A stretch of DNA of 64,000 nucleotides, taken from Ptiloglossa arizonensis (taxonomy: Eukaryota; Arthropoda; Insecta; Hymenoptera; Colletidae). The notes beneath the pieces were generated by a model. That model had not been told where the DNA came from and searched no databases. It worked only from the letters and a program-made list of their open reading frames with translations. The DNA lies in NCBI RefSeq assembly GCF_051014685.1, contig NW_027478390.1:1400501-1464500 (forward strand), written 5' to 3'. This document shows, one piece after another, positions 1 to 11,257 of the stretch; the first letter of the stretch is position 1, and each line of letters begins with the position of its first letter. Made by a program: the position numbers and the translations under genes.

Positions 1-660
1 TTCGAATTTAAGGAATGGTTGAGAAACCGTCAAAATTTTCGCAATTCTGATGCTAGAAACCAATAACTACAATGGGCTAGGGGAAAAATACACATACCGT
101 TGTAATCGGGCGATTTTCTGCTTTCAGATGCACCAGGAATTTCTCGAGATCGTCAATCCGTTCGCGAGATACGGGAGTTTGAAGTTAAGGAATGGTAGAG
201 AAACCATCAAAATTTTCGCAAGTCTGATTCTCGAAACCAATAACTACAAAGGCATAGGGGAAAAATGCACATACCTTTGTAATAGGGCGAGTTTCCACTT
301 TCAGATGCCACAGGAATTTCTCGAGTTCGTCATTCCGTTCGCGAGATATGGGAGTTCGAATTTAAGGAATAGTTGAGAAACCGTCAAAATTTTCGCAATT
401 CTGATGCTAGAAACCAATAACTACAATGGGCTAGGGGAAAAATACACATACCGTTGTAATCGGGCGATTTTCTGCTTTCAGATGCAACAGGAATTTCTCG
501 AGTTCGTCAATCCGTTCGCGAGATACGGGAGTTTGAAGTGAAGGAATGCTTGAGAAACCATCAAAATTATCGCAGGTCTGATACTGGAAACCAATAACTA
601 CAAAGGCCTTGGGGAAGAATACACGTACCGTTGTAATTGGACGAGTTTCTGCTTTCAGAT
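1..660 (+). repeat. Left-edge dimer duplication (354 bp)
   Basis: The sequence starting TTCGAATTTAAGGAAT at base 1 recurs at 355, a shift of 354 (two monomers), with few differences until about 545, where the copies part. The array was already under way at base 1, so the left boundary lies outside the window. ORFs here (50-376 forward, 431-664 reverse) only reflect the open register of the repeat. Confidence 0.85.
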
Positions 661-673
661 GCAACAGGAACTT

Positions 674-850
674 CTCGAGTGCGTAATTCCGTTCGCGAGA
701 TATGGGTGTTTGAAGTTAAGGAATGGTTGAGAAACCATCAAAATTTTCGCAAGTCTGATACTGGAAACCAATGACTACAAAGGCCTTGGGGAAAAATACA
801 CGTACCGTTGTAATCGGGCGAGTTTCTGCTTTCAGATGCAATAGGAAATT
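674..850 (+). repeat. Example satellite monomer with landmarks
   Basis: One 177-bp monomer counted from its CTCGAG. Landmarks in order: CTCGAG (XhoI-type palindrome) at 674-679; TCGCGA (NruI-type palindrome) about 17 bases on; the inverted repeat ATGGTT-GAGA-AACCAT at 723-738; an A4T4 tract; the CTGATACT segment; a CCTAGG or CCTTGG segment; then TACCGTTGTAATCGGGC, which resembles a degenerate CENP-B box; and the CTTTCAGATGCAA segment before the next CTCGAG. Most monomers in the window have this order. Diagnostic variation is concentrated after CTCGAG, around GGTTGAG/GCTTGAG, and in the CCTAGG to ACACGTACC segment. Confidence 0.95.
723..738. repeat. Inverted repeat of the monomer (representative)
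   Basis: ATGGTT-GAGA-AACCAT, perfect 6-base arms with a 4-base loop. The same dyad recurs in roughly half of the monomers (those with GGTTGAGAAACCAT); the rest carry GCTTGAG, which breaks one pair. It is listed once as an example; other instances are at the equivalent position of their monomers, 177 bases apart. Confidence 0.85.
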
Positions 851-1027
851 CTCGAGTTCGTCAATCCGGTCGCGAGATATGGGAGTTTGAAGTTAAGGAA
901 TGCTTGAGAAACCATCAAAATTTTCGCAAGTCTGATACCCGAAACCAATAACAACAATGGCCTAGGGGGAAAATACACATACCGTTGTAACCGCGCGAGT
1001 TTCTGCTTTCAGATGCAACAGGAACTT

Positions 1028-2266
1028 CTCGAGTGCGTAATTCCGTTCGCGAGATATGGGTGTTTGAAGTTAAGGAATGGTTGAGAAACCATCAAAATTT
1101 TCGCAAGTCTGATACTGGAAACCAATGACTACAAAGGCCTTGGGGAAAAATACACGTACCGTTGTAATCGGGCGAGTTTCTGCTTTCAGATGCAATAGGA
1201 AATTCTCGAGTTCGTCAATCCGGTCGCGAGATATGGGAGTTTGAAGTTAAGGAATGCTTGAGAAACCATCAAAATTTTCGCAAGTCTGATACCCGAAACC
1301 AATAACAACAATGGCCTAGGGGGAAAATACACATACCGTTGTAACCGCGCGAGTTTCTGCTTTCAGATGCAACAGGAGTTTCTCGAGTTCGTCACCCCGT
1401 TCGCGAGATATGAGGGTTTGAAGTTAAGGAATGGTTGAGAAACCATCAGAATTTTCGAAATTCTGATGCTAGAAACCAATAACTACAATGGCCTAGGGGA
1501 AAAAGACACATACCGTTGTAATCGGGCGATTTTCTGCTTTCAGATGCAACAGGAATTTCTCGAGTTCGTCATTCCGTTCGCGAGATATGGGAGTTAGAAG
1601 TTAAGGAATGGTTGAGAAACCATCAAAATTTTCGCAATTCTGATGCTAGAAACCAATAACTACAATGGCCTAGGGGAAAAATACACATACCGTTGTAATG
1701 GGGCGATTTTCAGCTTTCACATGCAACAGGAATTTCTCGAGTTCGTCAATCCGTTCGCGAGATATGGGAGTTTGGATTTAAGGCATGCTTGAGAAACCAT
1801 CAAAATTATCGCAAGTCTGACACTCGAAACCAATAACTACAAAGACCTTGGGGAAAAATACACGTACCGTTGTAATCGGGCGAGTTTCCACTTTCAGATG
1901 CAACAGGAATTTCTCGAGTGCGTCATTCCGTTCGCGAGATATGGGTGTTTGAAGTTAAGGAATGGTTGAGAAACCATCAAAATTCTCGCAATTCTGATGC
2001 TAGAAACGAATAACTGGAAAGGCCTAGGGGAAAAATGCACATACCGTTGAAATCGGGGGTGTTTCTGCTTTCAGATGCAATAGGAAATTCTCGAGTTCGT
2101 CAATCCGTTCGCGAGATACGGGAGTTTGAAGTTAAGGAATGCTTGAGAAACCATCAAAATTATCGCAAGTCTGATACTGGAAACCAATAACTACAATGGC
2201 CTTGGGGAAAAATACACGTACCGTTGTAATCGGACGAGTTTCTGCTTTCAGATGCAACAGGAACTT
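1028..2266 (+). repeat. HOR1 unit, copy 1 (7 monomers, 1,239 bp)
   Basis: The unit starts at the CTCGAG of monomer type A and is recognised by its recurrence 1,239 bases later (7 x 177 exactly). The seven types are A (GTGCGTAATT), B (CCGGTCGCGAG), C (CACCCCGTTC, ATGAGGG), D (GGGAGTTAGAAG), E (GTTTGGATTTAAGGCATGC), F (GTGCGTCATTCC) and G (GATACGGGAG). By eye, copy 1 and copy 2 differ at about one base (GAAACCATC versus GAAACTATC near 2504), so the duplication is recent. Confidence 0.92.
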
Positions 2267-3505
2267 CTCGAGTGCGTAATTCCGTTCGCGAGATATGGGT
2301 GTTTGAAGTTAAGGAATGGTTGAGAAACCATCAAAATTTTCGCAAGTCTGATACTGGAAACCAATGACTACAAAGGCCTTGGGGAAAAATACACGTACCG
2401 TTGTAATCGGGCGAGTTTCTGCTTTCAGATGCAATAGGAAATTCTCGAGTTCGTCAATCCGGTCGCGAGATATGGGAGTTTGAAGTTAAGGAATGCTTGA
2501 GAAACTATCAAAATTTTCGCAAGTCTGATACCCGAAACCAATAACAACAATGGCCTAGGGGGAAAATACACATACCGTTGTAACCGCGCGAGTTTCTGCT
2601 TTCAGATGCAACAGGAGTTTCTCGAGTTCGTCACCCCGTTCGCGAGATATGAGGGTTTGAAGTTAAGGAATGGTTGAGAAACCATCAGAATTTTCGAAAT
2701 TCTGATGCTAGAAACCAATAACTACAATGGCCTAGGGGAAAAAGACACATACCGTTGTAATCGGGCGATTTTCTGCTTTCAGATGCAACAGGAATTTCTC
2801 GAGTTCGTCATTCCGTTCGCGAGATATGGGAGTTAGAAGTTAAGGAATGGTTGAGAAACCATCAAAATTTTCGCAATTCTGATGCTAGAAACCAATAACT
2901 ACAATGGCCTAGGGGAAAAATACACATACCGTTGTAATGGGGCGATTTTCAGCTTTCACATGCAACAGGAATTTCTCGAGTTCGTCAATCCGTTCGCGAG
3001 ATATGGGAGTTTGGATTTAAGGCATGCTTGAGAAACCATCAAAATTATCGCAAGTCTGACACTCGAAACCAATAACTACAAAGACCTTGGGGAAAAATAC
3101 ACGTACCGTTGTAATCGGGCGAGTTTCCACTTTCAGATGCAACAGGAATTTCTCGAGTGCGTCATTCCGTTCGCGAGATATGGGTGTTTGAAGTTAAGGA
3201 ATGGTTGAGAAACCATCAAAATTCTCGCAATTCTGATGCTAGAAACGAATAACTGGAAAGGCCTAGGGGAAAAATGCACATACCGTTGAAATCGGGGGTG
3301 TTTCTGCTTTCAGATGCAATAGGAAATTCTCGAGTTCGTCAATCCGTTCGCGAGATACGGGAGTTTGAAGTTAAGGAATGCTTGAGAAACCATCAAAATT
3401 ATCGCAAGTCTGATACTGGAAACCAATAACTACAATGGCCTTGGGGAAAAATACACGTACCGTTGTAATCGGACGAGTTTCTGCTTTCAGATGCAACAGG
3501 AACTT
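2267..3505 (+). repeat. HOR1 unit, copy 2 (7 monomers, 1,239 bp)
   Basis: Same seven monomer types in the same order as the preceding unit, offset exactly 1,239 bases, nearly identical by eye. It is followed directly by the start of a third copy. Confidence 0.92.
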
Positions 3506-3928
3506 CTCGAGTGCGTAATTCCGTTCGCGAGATATGGGTGTTTGAAGTTAAGGAATGGTTGAGAAACCATCAAAATTTTCGCAAGTCTGATACTGGAAAC
3601 CAATGACTACAAAGGCCTTGGGGAAAAATACACGTACCGTTGTAATCGGGCGAGTTTCTGCTTTCAGATGCAATAGGAAATTCTCGAGTTCGTCAATCCG
3701 GTCGCGAGATATGGGAGTTTGAAATTAAGGAATACTAGAGAAACCATCAAAATTTTCGCAAGTCTGATACCCGAAACCAATAACAACAATGGCCTAGGGG
3801 GAAAATACACATACCGTTGTAACCGCGCGAGTTTCTGCTTTCAGATGCAACAGGAGTTTCTCGATTTCGTCACCCCGTTCGCGAGATATGAGGGTTTGAA
3901 GTTAAGGAATGGTTGAGAAACCATCAAA
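3506..3928 (+). repeat. HOR1 unit, partial third copy (about 2.4 monomers)
   Basis: Types A and B and the start of C recur in order at the expected 1,239-base offset, then the match stops inside C (CATCAAAATTTTCGC here, CATCAGAATTTTCGA in the full copies). Type B here has extra changes (TTGAAATTAAGGAATACTAG near 3719), which happen to open a 65-codon ORF at 3719-3916 that I do not regard as a gene. Confidence 0.88.
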
Positions 3929-4054
3929 ATTTTCGCAAGTCTGATACTCGAAACCAATAAATACTATGGCCTAGGGCAAAAATGCACATACCGTTGAAAT
4001 CGGGCGAGTTTCTGCTTTCAGATGCAACAGGAATTTCTGGAGTTCGTCAATCAG
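3929..4054 (+). repeat. Junction monomer after HOR1
   Basis: A single monomer-length stretch of ordinary satellite that belongs neither to HOR1 nor clearly to the duplicated block starting near 4055. It carries CTGGAG in place of CTCGAG. Confidence 0.7.
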
Positions 4055-6690
4055 TTCGCGAGATATGGGTGTTTGAAGTTAAGGAATGGTTGAGAAACCA
4101 TCAAAATTTTCGCAAGTCTGATACTCGAAACCAATAACTACCATGGCCTAGGTCAAAAATGCACATACCGTTGAAATCGAGGGTGTTTCTGCTTTCAGAT
4201 GCAATAGGAAATTCTCGTGTTCGTCAATCCGTTCGCGAGATATGGGAGTTTGAAGTTAAGGAATGGTTGAGAAATCTTCAAAATTTTCGCTGGTCTGATA
4301 CTCGAAACCAATAACTGGAATGGCCAAGGTCAAAAATACACGTACCGTTGTAATCGGGGGTGTTTCTGCTTTCAGATGCAATAGGAAATTCCGAGTTCGT
4401 CAATCCATTCGCGAGATATGGTAGTTTGAAGTTAAGGAATGGTTGAGAAACCATCAAAATTTTCGCAAGTCTGATACTCGAAACCAATAAATACTATGGC
4501 CTAGGGCAAAAATGCACATACCGTTGAAATCGGGCGAGTTTCTGCTTTCAGATGCAACAGGAATTTCTGGAGTTCGTCATTCCGTTCGCGAGATATGGGA
4601 GTTCGAAGTTAAGGAATGGTTGAGAAACCATCAAAATTTTCGCAATTCTGATGCTAGAAACCAATAACTACAAAGGCCTAGGGGAAAAATGCACACACCT
4701 TTGTAATCGGGCGAGTTTCCACTTTCAGATGCAGCAGGAATTTCTCGAGTGCGTAATTCCGTTCGCGAGATATGGGTGTTTGAAGTTAAGGAATGGTTGA
4801 GAAACCATCAAAATTTTCGCAAGTCTGATACTGGAAACCAATAACTACAAAGGCCTTGGGGAAAAATACACGTACCGTTGTAATCGGGCGAGTTTCTGCT
4901 TTCAGATGCAATAGGAAATTCTAGAGTTCGTCAATCCGTTCGCGAGATATGGGAGTTTGAAGTTAAGGAATGCTTGAGAAACCATCAAAATTTTCGCAAG
5001 TCTGATACCCGAAACCAATAACAACAATGGCCTAGGGGGAAAATACACATATCGTTGTAACCGGGCGAGTTTCTGCTTTCAGATGCGACAGGAGTCTCTC
5101 GAGTTCGTCACCCCGTTCGCGAGATATGAGTGTTTGAAGTTAAGGAATGGTTGAGAAGCCATCAGAATTTTCGCAATTCTGATGCTAGAAACCAATAACT
5201 ACAATGGCCTAGGGGAAAAAGACACATACCGTTGTAATCGGGCGATTTTCTGCTTTCAGATGCAACAGGAATTTCTCGAGTTCGTCATTCCGTTCGCGAG
5301 ATATGGGAGTTAGAAGTTAAGGAATGGTTGAGAAACCATCAAAATTTTCGCAATTCTGATGCTAGAAACCAATAACTACAATGTGCTAGGAGAAAAATAC
5401 ACATACCGTTGTAATCGGGCGATTTTCTGCTTTCAGATGCAACAGGAATTTCTCGAGTGCGTAATTCCGTTCGCGAGATACGGGAGTTTGAAGTTAAGGA
5501 ATGCTTGTGAAACCATCAAAATTATCGCAAGTCTGATACTGGAAACCAATAACTACAAAGGCCTTGGGGAAAAATACACGTACCCTTGTAATCGGACGAG
5601 TTTCTGCTTTCAGATGCAATAGGAAATTCTAGAGTTCGTCAATCCGTTCGCGAAATATGGGAGCTTGAAGTTAAGGAATGGTTGAGAAACCATCAAAATT
5701 TTCGCAAGTCTGATACTCGAAACCAATAACTACAATGGCCTAGGGGAAAAAGACACATACCGTTGAAATCGGGCGAGTTTCTGCTTTCAGATGCAACAGG
5801 AATTTCTCGAGTTCGTCATTCCGTTCGCGAGATATGGGATTTTGACTTTAAGGAGTGGTTGAGAAACCATCTAAATTTTCGCAATTCTGATGCTAGAAAC
5901 CAATAACTACAATGGCCTAGGGGAAAAATACACGTACCGTTGTAATCGGGCGAGTTTCTGCTTTCAGATGCAACAGGAACTTCTCGAGTTCGTCAATCCG
6001 TTCGCGAGATATGGGAGTTTGAAGTTATGGAATGCTTGAGAAACCATCAAAATTTTCGCAAGTCTGATACTCGAAACCAATAACTACTATGGCCTAGGGC
6101 AAAAATGCATATACCGTTGAAATCGGGCGAGTTTCTGCTTTCAGATGCAATAGGAATTTCTCGAGTTCGTCATTCCGTTCACGAGATATGGGAGTTTTAA
6201 TTTAAGGAATGGTCGAGAAACCTTCAAAATTTTGGCAAGTCTGATACTCGAAACCAATAACTACAAAGGCATAGGGGAAAAATGCACATACCTTTGTAAT
6301 CGGGCGAGTTTCCACTTTCAGATGCCACAGGAATTTCTCGAGTTCGTCATTCCGTTCGCGAGATATGGGAGTTTGAAGTTATGGAATGCTTGAGAAACCA
6401 TCAAAATTTTCGCAAGTCTGATCCTCGAAACCAATAACTACAATGGCCTAGGGGAAAAATACACGTACCGTTGTAATCGGGCGAGTTTCTGCTTTCAGAT
6501 GCAACAGGAATTTCTCGAGTTCGTCAATCCGTTCGCGAGATATGGGAGTTTGAATTTATGGAATGCTTGAGAAACCATCAAAATTTTCGCAAGTCTGATA
6601 CTCGAAACCAATAACTACAATGGCCTAGGGGAAAAAGACACATACCGTTGAAATCGGGCGAGTTTCTGCTTTCAGATGCAACAGGAATTT
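4055..6690 (+). repeat. Segmental duplication P1, left copy
   Basis: This block matches 13078-16240 in order. Markers: GAAATCGAGGGTG at 4171 and 13194; ATGTGCTAGG at 5381 and 14405; AAAAATGCAT at 6101 and 15479; GATCCTCG near 6420 and 15975. The offset grows from 9,023 to 9,024 (a one-base deletion in the left copy near 4391 makes CCGAG from CTCGAG), then by 354 to 9,378 and by 177 to 9,555. The right copy therefore has two extra monomers and then one more. Divergence is clearly greater than between HOR1 copies, so this is an older duplication. Confidence 0.85.
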
Positions 6691-7605
6691 CTGGAGTTCG
6701 TCAATCCGTTCACCAGATATGGGAGTTTGAAGTTAAGGAACGGTTGAGAAACCATCACAATTTTCGCAAGTCTGATACTCGAAACCAATAACTACAATGG
6801 CCTAGGGGGAAAATACACACACCGCCGTAATTGTGCGAGTTTCTACTTTCAGATGTAACAGGAATTTCTCGAGTTCGTCATTCCGTACGCGAGATATGGG
6901 AGTTTGAAGTTAAGGAATGGTTGAGAAACCATCAAAATTTTCGCAAGTCTGATACTCGAAACCAATAACTACAAAGGCATAGGGGAAAAATGCACATACC
7001 TTTGTAATAGGGCGAGTTTCCACTTTCAGATGCCACAGGAATTTCTCGAGTTCGTCAATCCGTTCGCGAGATATGGGAGTTTGGAGTTAGGCATGCTTGA
7101 GAAACCATCAAAATTATCGCAAGTCAGACACTCGAAACCAATAACTACAAAGACCTTGGGGAAAAATACACGTACCGTTGTAATCGGGCGAGTTTCCACT
7201 TTCAGATGCAACAGGAATTTCTCGAGTTCGTCAATCCGTTCGCGAGATATGGGAGTTTGAACTTAAGGAATGGTTGAGAAACCATTAAAATTTTCGCAAG
7301 TCTGATACTCGAAACCAATAACTACAAAGGCATAGTGGAAAAATGCACATACCGTTGTAATCGGGGGTGTTTCTGCTTTCAGATGCCACAGGAATTTCTC
7401 GAGTTCGTCAATCCGTTCGCGAGATATGGGAGTTTGGAGTTAGGCGTGCTTGAGAAACCATCAGAATTATCGCAAGTCTGACACTCGAAACCAATAACTA
7501 CAAAGACCTTGGGGAAAAATACACGTACCGTTGTAATCGGGCGAGATACCACTTTCAGATGCAACAGGAATTTCTCGAGTTCGTCATTCCGTTCGCGAGA
7601 TATGG
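6480..7605 (+). repeat. Segmental duplication P2, left copy
   Basis: Matches 11258-12560. The rare CACCAGATAT variant is at 6711 and 11489 (offset 4,778), followed in both by CGTACGCGAG, the GTTTGGAGTTAGGC-type shortened segment and CATAGTGGAAA. At about 7350 the offset steps to 4,955, so the right copy has exactly one more monomer (12127-12305). Confidence 0.85.
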
Positions 7606-8429
7606 GATTTTGAAGTTAAGGAGTGGTTGAGAAACCATCAAAATTTTCGCAATTCTGATATTAGAAACCAATAACTACAATGGCCTAGGGGAAAAATACA
7701 CGTACCGTTGTAATCGGGCGAGTTTCTGCTTTCAGATGCAACAGGAATTTCTCGAGTTCGTCAATCCGTTCGCGAGATATGGGAGTTTGAAGTTATGGAA
7801 TGCTTGAGAAACCATCAAAATTTTCGCAAGTCTGATACTCGAAACCAATAACTACAAATGCCTAGGGGAAAAATACATATACCATTGTAATCGGGCGAGT
7901 TTCTACTTTCAGATGCAACAGGAATTTCTCCAGTTCGTCAATCCGTTCGCGAGAAATGGGAGTTTGAACTTATGGAATGGTTGAGAAACCATCAAAATTT
8001 TCGCAAGTCTGATACTGGAAACCAATGACTACAAAGACCTTGGGGAAAAATACACATACCGTTGTAACCGCGCGAGTTTCTGCTTTCAGATGCAACAGGA
8101 GTTTCTCGAGTTCGTCACCCCGTTCGCGAGATATGAGGGTTTGAAGTTAAGGAATGGTTGAGAAACCATCAAAATTTTCGCAATTCTGATGCTAGAAACC
8201 AATAACTACAATGGCCTAGGGGAACAATACACATACCGTTGTAATGGGGCGATTTTCTGCTTTCACATGCAACAGGAATTTCTCGAGTTCGTCAATCCGT
8301 TCGCGAGATATGGGAGTTTGGATTTAAGGCATGCTTGAGGAACCATCAAAATTATCGCAAGTCTGACAATCGAAACCAATAACTACAAAGACCTTGGGGA
8401 AAAATACACGTACCGTTGTAATCGGGCGA
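7606..8429 (+). repeat. Unordered monomers with HOR1-like stretch
   Basis: Four to five monomers. From about 8040 the monomers resemble HOR1 types C, E and F (TAACCGCGCGAG, ATGAGGG, then GGGGCGATTTTC with GTTTGGATTTAAGGCATGC), but type D is missing. A deletion derivative of the HOR1 order is the simplest reading. Confidence 0.75.
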
Positions 8430-9218
8430 GTTTCCACTTTCAGATGCAACAGGAATTTCTCGAGTGCGTCATTCCGTTCGCGAGATATGGGTGTTTGAAG
8501 TTAAGGAATGGTTGAGAAACCATCAATATTTTCGCAAGTCTGATACTCGAAACCAATAACTACCATGGCCTAGGTCAAAAATGCACATACCGTTGAAATC
8601 GAGGGTGTTTCTGCTTTCAGATGCAATAGGAAATTCTCGAGTTCGTCAATCCGTTCGCGAGATATGGGAGTTTGAAGTTAAGGAATGGTTGAGAAACCTT
8701 CAAAATTTTCGCTGGTCTGATACTCGAAACCAATAACTGGAATGGCCAAGGTCAAAAATACACGTACCGTTGTAATCGGGGGTGTTTCTGCTTTCAGATG
8801 CAATAGGAAATTCTCGAGTTCGTCAATCCATTCGCGAGATATGGTAGTTTGAAGTTAAGGAATGGTTGAGAAACCATCAAAATTTTCGCAAGTCTGATAC
8901 TCGAAACCAATAAATACTATGGCCTAGGGCAAAAATGCACGTACCGTTGAAATCTGGCGAGTTTCTGCTTTCAGATGCAACAGGAATTTCTGGAGTTCGT
9001 CATTCCGTTCGCGAGATATGGGAGTTCGAAGTTAAGGAATGGTTGAGAAACCATCAAAATTTTCGCAATTCTGATGCTAGAAACCAATAACTACAAAGGC
9101 CTAGGGGAAAAATGCACACACCTTTGTAATCGGGCGAGTTTCCACTTTCAGATGCAGCAGGAATTTCTCGAGTGCGTAATTCCGTTCGCGAGATATGGGT
9201 GTTTGAAGTTAAGGAATG
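8430..9218 (+). repeat. Segmental duplication P3 (third copy of the start of P1)
   Basis: GAAATCGAGGGTG lies at 8593, against 4171 (offset 4,422) and 13194 (offset 4,601). The following monomers keep the same order (AACCTTCAAAATTTTCGCTGG, GGTCAAAAATACACG, TAAATACTATGGCC, GCAGCAGGAATTT). The match to the right-hand copy ends near 9218/13820, where this copy has GAATGCTTGAG and the other GAATGGTTGAG with ACTGGAAACC. Confidence 0.85.
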
Positions 9219-9590
9219 CTTGAGAAACCATCAAAATTTTCGCAAGTCTGATACTCGAAACCAATAACTACAAAGGCATAGGGGAAAAATTCACAATCCG
9301 TTGTAATCGGGCGAGGTTCTACTTTCACATGCAACAGGAATTTCTCGAGTTCGTCATTCCGTTCGCGAGATATGGGAGTTTGAAGTTAAGGAATGGTTGA
9401 GAAACCATCAAAATTTTTTGCAAGTCTGATACTCGAAATAAATAGCCACAAAGGCCTAGGGGAAAAATACACACCCCGATGTAATCGGGCGAGTTTCCAC
9501 TTACACACGCAACAGGAATTTCTCGAGTGCGTAATTCCGTTCGCGAGATATGGGTGTTTGAAGTTAAGGAATGGTTGAGAAACCATCAAA
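9219..9590 (+). repeat. Isolated HOR2-type monomers 13 kb left of HOR2
   Basis: About 300 bases (9220-9525) match monomers that otherwise occur only inside HOR2 (first at about 22146-22445). Shared rare changes are GCGAGGTTCTACTTTCACATG, read as two parts either side of the T run, the six-T tract TTTTTTGCAAG at about 9413, AAATAAATAGCC and CACTTACACACGC. The offset is 12,918, about 73 monomers. This looks like the source, or a transplanted copy, of part of HOR2. Confidence 0.82.
9296..9312 (+). other. CENP-B-box-like 17-mer, 8 of 9 core positions
   Basis: ATCCGTTGTAATCGGGC differs from the NTTCGNNNNANNCGGGN core only at the second fixed T. It is a private variant of the normal TACCGTTGTAATCGGGC segment, in the isolated HOR2-type monomers. 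Confidence 0.35.
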
Positions 9591-10110
9591 ATTTTCGCAA
9601 GTCTGATACCCGAAACCAATAACAACAATGGCCTAGGGGGAAAATACACATACCGTTTTAACCGCGCGAGTTTCTGCTTTCAGATGCAACAGGAGTTTCT
9701 CGAGTTCGTCACCCCGTTCGCGAGATATGAGGGTTTGAAGTTAAGGAATGGTTGAGAAACCATCAGAATTTTCGCAATTCTGATGCTAGAAACCAATAAC
9801 TACAATGGCCTAGGGGAAAAAGACACATACCGTTGTAATCGGGCGATTTTCTGCTTTCAGATGCAACAGGAATTTCTCGAGTTCGTCATTCCGTTCGCGA
9901 GATATGGGAGTTAGAAGTTAAGGAATGGTTGAGAAACCATCAAAATTTTCGCAATTCTGATGCTAGAAACCAATAACTACAATGGCCTAGGGGAAAAATA
10001 CACATACCGTTGTAATGGGGCGATTTTCTGCTTTCACATGCAACAGGAATTTCTCGAGTTCGTCAATCCGTTCGCGAGATATGGGAGTTTGGATTTAAGT
10101 CATGCTTGAG
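9591..10110 (+). repeat. HOR1-like monomers B-C-D-E, displaced copy
   Basis: Monomer order and markers match HOR1 types B to E (ACCCGAAACC with AACCGCGCGAG, CACCCCGTTC with ATGAGGG, GGGAGTTAGAAG, GTTTGGATTTAAG). Small differences (CCGTTTTAACC; CATCAGAATTTTCGCAA) show that this is an older relative of the HOR1 copies at 1-3.9 kb. Confidence 0.82.
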
Positions 10111-10885
10111 AAACCATCAAAATTATCGCAAGTCTGATACTGGAAACCAATAACTACAAAGGCCTTGGGGAAAAATACACGTACCGTTGTAATCGGACGA
10201 GTTTCTGCTTTCAGATGCAATAGGAAATTCTAGAGTTCGTCAATCCGTTCGCGAAATATGGGAGCTTGAAGTTAAGGAATGGTTGAGAAACCATCACAAT
10301 TTTCGCAAGTCTGATACTCGAAACCAATAACTACAAAGGCCTAGGGGAAAAATGCACATACCTTTGTAATAGGGCGAGTTTCCACTTTCAGATGCCACAG
10401 GAATTTCTCGAGTGCGTAATTCCGTTCGCGAGATATGGGTGTTTGAAGTTAAGGAATGGTTGAGAAACCATCAAAATTCTCGCGATTCTGATGCTAGAAA
10501 CGAATAACTGGAAAGGCCTAGGGGAAAAATGCACATACCCTTGTAATCGGGCGAGTTTCCACTTTCAGATGCAACAGGAATTTCTCGAGTTCGTCAAGCC
10601 GGTCGCGAGATATGGGAGTCTGAAGTTATGGAATGCTTGAGAAACCATCAAAATTTTCGCAAGTCTGATACTCGAAACCAATAACTACAATGGCCTAGGG
10701 GAAAAAGACACATACCGTTGAAATCGGGCGAGTTTCTGCTTTCAGATGCAACAGGAATTTCTCGAGTTCGTCATTCCGTTCGCGAGATATGGGATTTTGA
10801 CGTTAAGGAGTGGTTGAGAAACCATCAAAATTTTCGCAATTCTGATGTTAGAAACCAATAACTACAATGGCCTAGGGGAAAAATA
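10111..10885 (+). repeat. Segmental duplication P4, left copy
   Basis: Matches 14534-15308 at an offset of 4,423 (25 monomers less two bases). Markers are GCGAAATATG at 10251 and 14674, CTAGAG replacing CTCGAG just before it, and GGGATTTTGACGTTAAGGAG further on. The right copy lies inside the two-monomer expansion of P1, which suggests that P4 supplied those monomers. Confidence 0.8.
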
Positions 10886-11257
10886 CACACACCGCCGTAA
10901 TTGTGCGAGTTTCTACTTTCAGATGTAACAGGAATTTCTCGAGTTCGTCATTCCGTACGCGAGATATGGGAGTTTGAAGTTAAGGAATGGTTGAGAAACC
11001 ATCAAAATTTTCGCAAGTCTGATACTCGAAACCAATAACTACAAAGGCATAGGGGAAAAATGCACATACCTTTGTAATAGGGCGAGTTTCCACTTTCAGA
11101 TGCCACAGGAATTTCTCGAGTTCGTCAATCCGTTCGCGAGATATGGGAGTTTGAATTTATGGAATGCTTGAGAAACCATCAAAATTTTCGCAAGTCTGAT
11201 ACTCGAAACCAATAACTACAATGGCCTAGGGGAAAAAGACACATACCGTTGAAATCG
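10886..11257 (+). repeat. Two-monomer link, repeated at 11.59 and 6.81 kb
   Basis: Carries the rare CACCGCCGTAATTGTGCGAG segment and CGTACGCGAG, both also found in the two copies of P2. It appears to be an additional fragment of P2 placed immediately left of its right copy. Confidence 0.7.

Larger units (their letters stand above)
661..1368 (+). repeat. Perfect-looking tandem dimer, 2 x 354 bp
   Basis: Bases 661-1014 and 1015-1368 appear identical by eye. Each dimer carries the diagnostic variants CTCGAGTGCGTAATT, ACTGGAAACCAATGAC, CCGGTCGCGAG, ACCCGAAACC and TAACCGCGCGAG. These two monomer types are the first two (A and B) of the seven-monomer unit that follows, so this is an extra A-B pair at the left edge of HOR1. 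Confidence 0.9.

Noticed and set aside
50..376. 108-codon forward ORF, the longest in the window, as a gene
   Set aside because: It spans less than two satellite monomers, has no ribosome-site, intron or domain signal, and related peptides occur wherever the same monomer types occur. The open frame follows from 177 being a multiple of three.
2267..3505. HOR1 copies as a possible assembly error
   Set aside because: The copies differ by at least one base (near 2504), and the third copy has private changes near 3719-3733, so a simple duplicated read stretch is unlikely, though only long reads can settle it.
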